Shown here piece by piece: positions 5,705 through 10,284 of a DNA stretch of 10,284 nucleotides; the first letter of the stretch is position 1, and the number at the start of each line of letters is the position of its first letter. The translations under genes were made by a program, and so were the position numbers. Origin of the DNA: Chitinophagaceae bacterium (GTDB lineage: Bacteria; Bacteroidota; Bacteroidia; Chitinophagales; Chitinophagaceae); NCBI GenBank assembly GCA_013205585.1, contig JABMML010000049.1, forward strand, positions 1-10,284, in the 5' to 3' direction. Under the pieces are notes generated by a model. That model saw only the letters and a program-made list of their open reading frames with translations, ran no database searches and was not told where the DNA came from.

Positions 5705-7216
5705 ATGCATCCGAATATGATTAATGTCAAATCTTTATTGGCCAAACCCTTTGCAGGTGTCATTCATCGCCAAATACAAAAGGATCGCAAAAACGCCCTC
5801 AAAGACCAACTAGACATTCTAAATCAATTAATTAAGGTAGGAAAAACTACCCTTTTTGGGAAAGAGCACCAATTTGAGAAGGTAAATGACTACCCTAGCT
5901 TTCAAAAAGCAGTCCCTTTAAGAGACTACGAGCAGTTTATACCCTATATAGATCAAATTAAGAAAGGCACTCAAAACGTGCTTTGGAAGGGCCGACCTAT
6001 CTATTTTGCCAAAACCAGCGGTACGACAAGTGGGGTGAAATATATTCCCATTACCAAGGATTCCATAGATAATCATATCAATGGGGCAAAAAATGCCATA
6101 CTTGCCTATATGGCTGTAACGGGCAATACCCAATTTGCAGGCGGAAAAATGATATTTCTAAGTGGTTCCCCCGAATTGGAGCGAGTAGGCGGCATTCCCA
6201 CAGGAAGATTAAGTGGTATTGTGAACCATCATATCCCTCAATATTTAAGAGGCAATCAACTACCTAGCTTTGAAACTAATTGTATTGAAGAGTGGGAAGA
6301 GAAATTGGATAAGATTGTTACAGAAACTTTAGGAAAGGATTTGACATTAATTGGAGGCATTCCACCTTGGGTGCAAATGTATTTTGATAGAATTGTTGAA
6401 ATTACGGGGAAGCCTGTGATTGAAATTTTCCCCAACCTTCAGGTGCTTGTGCAAGGGGGTGTAAACTTCGAACCCTATAAAACAAAATTATTTGATACTA
6501 TTGGAAAGCAAATTGATACCATTGAATTATTTCCAGCCAGCGAAGGTTTCTTTGCTTATCAAGATACAAGAACAGAACCAGGATTATTATTAAATACCAA
6601 TAGCGGTATTTTTTATGAGTTCATTCCACTTGCTATTGTGCATGATGAAGCGCCCGTTAGAATTTCGTTAGCCGATGTACAATTAGGCGAGCAATATGCT
6701 ATGGTTATTAATAGTAATGCAGGTTTATGGGGTTATCATTTAGGGGACACCATAAAATTTGTAAGCATTGACCCCTATAGAGTTATTGTTACAGGCAGAG
6801 TCAAACATTTTATTTCTGCATTTGGAGAACATGTGATTGGAGAAGAAGTTGAACAAGCATTATTAGAAGTAACAAAACAGATGGGTGTGTCGGTGGTTGA
6901 ATTTACAGTGGCTCCTTTCATTCAACAAGGGGAAGGTAAAAGTTACCATGAATGGTTTATTGAATTTGAGAAAAAGCCGGCTGATATGGCATTATTTAGT
7001 AAGCAATTGAATGAAGCACTATCTGCTAAAAACGTCTACTATGAGGATTTAATAGCAGGCTCTATACTAGCGCCTTTGCAAATTAAACCAATGCAAAAAA
7101 ATGCCTTTATTGATTATATGAGAGCGCAGGGAAAATTGGGGGGACAAAATAAAGTACCTCGTTTAAGTAATGACCGTCTTATTGCCAATGAGTTAGCGCA
7201 ATATATTGCCCCATAA
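5705..7216 (+). CDS. GH3 auxin-responsive-promoter family protein (acyl-adenylate-forming amide synthetase-like)
   Basis: A 503-residue soluble protein of the GH3 branch of adenylate-forming (ANL) enzymes, at the length normal for bacterial members. The three nucleotide-binding motifs are present: TSGTTSG (104-110, phosphate loop), LFPASEGFF (275-283) and YHLGDTIKF (344-352), followed by the hinge-like VTGRVKHFISAFGEHV (362-377) that leads into the C-terminal domain. Plant GH3 enzymes activate a carboxylic acid as acyl-AMP and join it to an amino acid. Bacterial members are widespread in Bacteroidota, but I know of no settled substrate. ATG at 5705 fits the predicted promoter; a second in-frame ATG at 5717 (MINVKSLLAK) is an equally family-like start. 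dxr follows after 41 bases. No transmembrane segment or signal peptide is seen. Confidence 0.9.
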   Translation: MHPNMINVKSLLAKPFAGVIHRQIQKDRKNALKDQLDILNQLIKVGKTTLFGKEHQFEKVNDYPSFQKAVPLRDYEQFIPYIDQIKKGTQNVLWKGRPIYFAKTSGTTSGVKYIPITKDSIDNHINGAKNAILAYMAVTGNTQFAGGKMIFLSGSPELERVGGIPTGRLSGIVNHHIPQYLRGNQLPSFETNCIEEWEEKLDKIVTETLGKDLTLIGGIPPWVQMYFDRIVEITGKPVIEIFPNLQVLVQGGVNFEPYKTKLFDTIGKQIDTIELFPASEGFFAYQDTRTEPGLLLNTNSGIFYEFIPLAIVHDEAPVRISLADVQLGEQYAMVINSNAGLWGYHLGDTIKFVSIDPYRVIVTGRVKHFISAFGEHVIGEEVEQALLEVTKQMGVSVVEFTVAPFIQQGEGKSYHEWFIEFEKKPADMALFSKQLNEALSAKNVYYEDLIAGSILAPLQIKPMQKNAFIDYMRAQGKLGGQNKVPRLSNDRLIANELAQYIAP

Positions 7217-7257
7217 AAAAATAATAGCTTAATTTTAATGTCTAAGAAAAATATTGG

Positions 7258-8415
7258 ATGAGTCAAAAAAGAATTGCCATTTTCGGGTCAACAGGGTCGA
7301 TAGGGAAACAAACCCTTGAGGTAATTGCAGCGCATCCTGAATTATTTGTAGCTGAAATATTAACAGCCCATTCTAATGAGTCTTTATTAATTGAACAGGC
7401 TTTGTTATTCACGCCTAATATAGTTGTCATTGTAGATCTCACAAAATATGCAACAGTTAAAAAAGCATTAGAAGGTAAACCCATAAAAGTTTTTGCAGGG
7501 GAAGATGCATTAGAGCAAGTAGCTGCCATGGATTGTTATGATTTTATGATGGCAGGCATTGTGGGCTTTGCTGGATTAAAACCTACTTTAACCGCAGTTG
7601 AAAACGGGAAAGCAATTGGACTTGCGAATAAAGAAACATTAGTGGTAGCAGGTGACATAGTCATGCAAAAAGCGAAAGAATACAAAGCGGCTATTATTCC
7701 TGTGGATAGCGAGCACTCTGCTATTTTTCAATGTTTAGTGGGAGAGCAAAATAATCCCATCGAAAAAATTATTCTCACTGCAAGTGGAGGTCCTTTTTTA
7801 GGTAAGAAGCCTAATTTCTTAGTAAATGTAAAACGCGACCATGCATTGCAACATCCTAATTGGTCAATGGGTGCAAAAATATCGATTGACTCTGCAACCC
7901 TTATGAATAAAGGGTTAGAGATGATTGAAGCAAGGTGGTTATTTAACTTAGCACCAGATCAAATTAAAGTAGTAGTGCACGCACAAAGTATAATTCATAG
8001 CATGGTGCAGTTTGAAGACGGCAGTATAAAAGCACAAATGGGTTTACCTGATATGAAATTACCCATTCAATATGCAATGGCATTTCCGCAAAGATTAAAA
8101 AACAATTTTCCAAGGTATACTTTCGATAAACCAAATCAATTAAGTTTTGACGAACCCGATATGAAAACTTTTAGAAATTTATATTTGGCCAAAGAAGCGA
8201 TGGAGAAAGGAGGCAATACACCCTGTGTTTTAAATGCAGCGAATGAAATTGCAGTCTATGCTTTTTTAAGAAATAGAATTGGATTTTTAGAAATGACAGA
8301 GCTAATAGAAAAAACTTTAGAAAAAATTAACTATATCTCCAAGCCAAGTTTGGAAGATTATTTTGAAACCGATGGAGAGGCGCGTAACTTCGCAGCCTCT
8401 TTAATACAATTATAA
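7258..8415 (+). CDS. dxr: 1-deoxy-D-xylulose 5-phosphate reductoisomerase
   Basis: 385 residues, standard length. This enzyme converts DXP to 2-C-methyl-D-erythritol 4-phosphate with NADPH, the first committed step of the MEP isoprenoid pathway in the cytosol, and is the fosmidomycin target in the family. Motifs: NADPH loop GSTGSIG (10-16); GLANKETLVVAG (121-132); metal ligands D150 and E152 in VDSEHSAIFQ; ASGGPF (175-180); the flexible-loop HPNWSMG (199-205); and DSATLMNKGLEMIEA (211-225) with the third metal ligand E221. All catalytic residues are present. The start codon overlaps the TGA of a 7-codon frame (7238-7261, MSKKNIG) as ATGA. A weak internal promoter match (ATTG 7205-7208, 21 bases, TAATTTTA 7230-7237; 8 of 10 positions) could give dxr its own transcript. 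rseP follows after 3 bases, a frequent pairing in Bacteroidota. Confidence 0.98.
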   Translation: MSQKRIAIFGSTGSIGKQTLEVIAAHPELFVAEILTAHSNESLLIEQALLFTPNIVVIVDLTKYATVKKALEGKPIKVFAGEDALEQVAAMDCYDFMMAGIVGFAGLKPTLTAVENGKAIGLANKETLVVAGDIVMQKAKEYKAAIIPVDSEHSAIFQCLVGEQNNPIEKIILTASGGPFLGKKPNFLVNVKRDHALQHPNWSMGAKISIDSATLMNKGLEMIEARWLFNLAPDQIKVVVHAQSIIHSMVQFEDGSIKAQMGLPDMKLPIQYAMAFPQRLKNNFPRYTFDKPNQLSFDEPDMKTFRNLYLAKEAMEKGGNTPCVLNAANEIAVYAFLRNRIGFLEMTELIEKTLEKINYISKPSLEDYFETDGEARNFAASLIQL

Positions 8416-8418
8416 AAT

Positions 8419-9768
8419 ATGTACATTTTAGCATTTGATTTTGCAGCAGTGGGTGTAAAAACAGCACAGTTTATTTTATCTTTTTCAATACTGGTGGTCT
8501 TACATGAATTAGGCCATTTTATTCCAGCGCGTTTATTCGGAACACGTGTAGAGAAATTTTATTTATTCTTTAATCCTGGATTTAGTCTTTGGAAAAAGAA
8601 AATAGGGGATACAGAATACGGTATTGGTTGGATTCCTTTCGGCGGTTATGTTAAAATTTCAGGCATGATTGACGAGAGTATGGACAAAGAGCAATTGAAA
8701 AAAGAACCTGAAAGTTGGGAACTAAGATCAAAGCCTGCCTATCAAAGACTTATTGTAATGTTAGGTGGCGTTATTGTGAATCTGGTATTAGCCATTGTTA
8801 TTTTTATTGGCATTGGTTGGTATTGGGGCAATGATTATTTGCCTGCAAAAAATGTAAGCTATGGTGTACATGCCAGTGCACTTGCTAAACAAATGGGCGT
8901 TCAAGATGGAGATATCATTGTTTCAGTTGATAAAAAAGAATTAGAAAACTTTGATGCTTTAGAATCTAAATTAATTTTAACGAATCCCACCACTTTAGAA
9001 GTTCAAAGAGGCGATAGTATTATTTCTTTAAATATTCCAACTAGTTTAGCCAGTTCGCTTGCAAAGTTTAAAAAATCAGATCCTTTTGTTATTCCGCGCA
9101 TACCCGTAATTATTGATTCAGTAGGAAAATCGGCAGTGGTTTTAGAAGGGGCTTTTAATAAAAATGACACACTCTTAAAAATAAATAATACGAGTGTTAG
9201 GTACCAGTACGAATTTATTGAGGTGAAGCAAAAATATGCCGATTCTATTGTAATGATTATGTCTAAAAGAGGGAACGATACAGTATATACTAAAGCATTA
9301 ATTAATGGTTCAGGACAGATAGGTTTATTTGTAAAACTACCTTATGCATTATTTGAGACAGTACATAAAGAATTTACTTTCTTAGAAGCCATACCAGAAG
9401 GTGTAAATCGTTGCTTTACTACTTTGGATAATTATATTCAAGGGATCAAGCAAATTTTTACAGGCAAGGTCAATGCCAATGATTCTTTAGGAAGTTTAAT
9501 TAGCATTGGAAATACTTTCCCTGCTGCATGGGATTGGGAACGTTTTTGGACACTAACTGCTATATTCTCTGTTATACTTGCCTTTATGAATGTACTGCCT
9601 ATCCCAGCCTTGGATGGGGGACATGCCTTGTTTATTATAGTAGAAATGATTACAGGCAGAAAGCCCAGTGATAAGTTTATGGAATACGCTCAAGTAGTGG
9701 GTATGATGCTTATGTTTGGCCTTATGCTATATGCTTTGGGGCTTGACTTTTGGCGATTATTTAAGTAA
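8419..9768 (+). CDS. rseP: RseP-type site-2 intramembrane zinc metalloprotease
   Basis: A 449-residue inner-membrane protease of the M50 family. TM1 carries the zinc site HELGH (29-33). WIPFGGYVKISGMIDESMD (71-89) is the conserved membrane-associated loop in its Bacteroidota form. A hydrophobic helix lies at about 108-134, a PDZ domain at about 140-215, and a second, more diverged PDZ-like stretch at about 225-310. The third zinc ligand is in NVLPIPALDGGH (391-402, Asp399), followed by the last TM helix. Family members cut transmembrane anti-sigma factors and clear signal-peptide remnants in regulated intramembrane proteolysis. No anti-sigma gene is nearby, so its substrate is not evident here. 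It is separated from dxr by only 3 bases, implying translational coupling. No terminator lies between it and ssrA, so read-through into ssrA is possible. Confidence 0.96.
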   Translation: MYILAFDFAAVGVKTAQFILSFSILVVLHELGHFIPARLFGTRVEKFYLFFNPGFSLWKKKIGDTEYGIGWIPFGGYVKISGMIDESMDKEQLKKEPESWELRSKPAYQRLIVMLGGVIVNLVLAIVIFIGIGWYWGNDYLPAKNVSYGVHASALAKQMGVQDGDIIVSVDKKELENFDALESKLILTNPTTLEVQRGDSIISLNIPTSLASSLAKFKKSDPFVIPRIPVIIDSVGKSAVVLEGAFNKNDTLLKINNTSVRYQYEFIEVKQKYADSIVMIMSKRGNDTVYTKALINGSGQIGLFVKLPYALFETVHKEFTFLEAIPEGVNRCFTTLDNYIQGIKQIFTGKVNANDSLGSLISIGNTFPAAWDWERFWTLTAIFSVILAFMNVLPIPALDGGHALFIIVEMITGRKPSDKFMEYAQVVGMMLMFGLMLYALGLDFWRLFK

Positions 9769-9791
9769 TTCACATTTTAGTTGTAATTTTG
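9760..9791 (+). promoter_or_regulatory. candidate ssrA promoter
   Basis: TTTA (9760-9763), 20 bases, TAATTTTG (9784-9791): the -7 box is an exact TAnnTTTG match. The start would be near 9798, leaving about 30 bases to be removed from the tmRNA 5' end by RNase P. An overlapping alternative is GTTG (9780-9783), 19 bases, TAAGTTTT (9803-9810), with a start near 9817. The -33 box of the first lies inside the last codons of rseP. Confidence 0.5.
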
Positions 9792-9828
9792 TAGGTTCGA
9801 ATTAAGTTTTATCTCATAGGATACAATT

Positions 9829-10199
9829 GGGGTCGTATGGTTTTGACAGCAGTCGTAGCGGTTGGGGCAAGCATGCAGTGCGTTGGGTAATTAGCACTTT
9901 AATCTGAATACCAAACAATCAAAAGGCGAAGCAAATTTTGCCATGGCTGCTTAATTCAGTGAATTAACTTCCATTTTGGTCGAGAGAGAAGGCAGGCCTG
10001 TTGCCCGCTCCTCAGCCTAATTAAAAACAAAACAGGATGCGATAAAAGTAGGCTGTGCCTTTTATTTAAGTACCATTCAGCTAAGTGAATAATTGGTTTG
10101 TGTTTTTCCTGCTATTCGCCGACAAGTAATAAAACAATAAGCATGTAGAAGACCAATGGTAACATTGTTTGGACAGGGGTTCGACTCCCCTCGACTCCA
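9829..10199 (+). ncRNA. ssrA: tmRNA (transfer-messenger RNA)
   Basis: A one-piece tmRNA of about 371 nt that rescues stalled ribosomes together with SmpB. The tRNA-like ends pair: GGGGTCG (9829-9835) with CGACTCC (10192-10198), including a G-U at the third pair, the alanyl-tRNA synthetase identity element. The T arm is AGGGG / TTCGACT / CCCCT (10175-10191). The 5' segment continues with the family's GGTTTTGACAGC. The discriminator is A10199; CCA is not encoded, because the next bases are CAA. The resume frame starts at GGC 9925 and gives tag GEANFAMAA before TAA (9952-9954), of the same form as other Bacteroidota tags that begin GE and end in AA. The stretch between the tag and the T arm would hold the pseudoknots, which I did not resolve pair by pair. 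Confidence 0.97.
9925..9954 (+). other. tmRNA proteolysis-tag reading frame (GEANFAMAA)
   Basis: Codons GGC GAA GCA AAT TTT GCC ATG GCT GCT then TAA. After the alanine delivered by the tRNA-like domain, this adds GEANFAMAA to stalled proteins. The terminal AMAA/ALAA-like end is what ClpXP-type proteases recognise in the family. Confidence 0.93.
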
Positions 10200-10200
10200 C

Positions 10201-10236
10201 AAAAAAACCTCACCCCTAAATAGGTGAGGTTTTTTT
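10201..10236 (+). terminator. intrinsic terminator after ssrA, symmetrical
   Basis: CCTCACC (10208-10214) pairs with GGTGAGG (10223-10229) around an 8-base loop, flanked by A7 (10201-10207) and T7 (10230-10236), so the stem can extend to 14 bp. It begins directly after the tmRNA 3' end and sets that end. The A/T symmetry means it could also stop leftward transcription from a gene beyond the right edge. Confidence 0.92.
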
Positions 10237-10284
10237 ATATTTATTTTTATTTTACTGCTAAGCTTAAAATTTATTTTTTAAATA

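Noticed and set aside
10237..10284. The end of a leftward gene entering from the right edge.
   Set aside because: Several minus-strand frames end in TAA within these 48 AT-rich bases and none shows recognisable protein sequence; too short to call.
1..10284. CRISPR array, insertion sequence, phage or defence genes.
   Set aside because: No spaced direct repeats, transposase motifs, terminal inverted repeats or defence-type domains were seen on either strand; nearly all sequence is accounted for by housekeeping genes.

Overview
The window looks like an ordinary chromosomal stretch of a Bacteroidota bacterium, probably from the Chitinophagaceae/Chitinophagales side (inference). The reasons are low GC content, absence of purine-rich Shine-Dalgarno sequences, several promoters of the Bacteroidota -33 TTTG / -7 TAnnTTTG type, a tmRNA whose tag reads GEANFAMAA, and protein families in the form typical of that phylum (PIG-L deacetylase with a ThuA-like tail, PolX/PHP protein, free-standing GH3 protein, dxr followed by rseP).

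Layout. Positions 1-1472 (+) hold the 3' end of a PIG-L-type deacetylase gene and a previously uncalled 46-codon membrane miniprotein. A minus-strand block follows, read from right to left: rplU (L21), rpmA (L27), a 45-residue Lys/Ala-only histone-tail-like protein with its own promoter candidate and a heavily structured 3' region ending in a strong intrinsic terminator, then a PolX-type HhH/PHP protein and an APC amino-acid permease. The permease ends back-to-back with the miniprotein gene, and the two stop codons abut. From 5705 rightwards (+) come a GH3-family adenylate-forming enzyme, dxr (isoprenoid MEP pathway) and rseP (site-2 protease), closely spaced and probably co-transcribed, then ssrA (tmRNA) with its own promoter and a bidirectional terminator. 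The last 48 bases contain nothing I can call.

How the genes fit together. Most of the window is housekeeping: ribosome assembly (L21, L27), ribosome rescue (tmRNA), isoprenoid precursor synthesis (DXR) and envelope proteolysis (RseP). Four candidate promoters (rplU, the Lys/Ala gene, GH3, ssrA) each match 9 of 10 fixed consensus positions and share exactly 20 bases between the two boxes. Two of them carry perfect inverted repeats over the box or spacer, which could be operators.

I see no defence island, mobile element, CRISPR array or clearly new multi-gene system. The points most worth a second look are the PolX protein whose polymerase active site is eroded while its PHP nuclease site is intact, the minimal histone-tail protein with three hairpins behind it, and the palindrome over the GH3 promoter.
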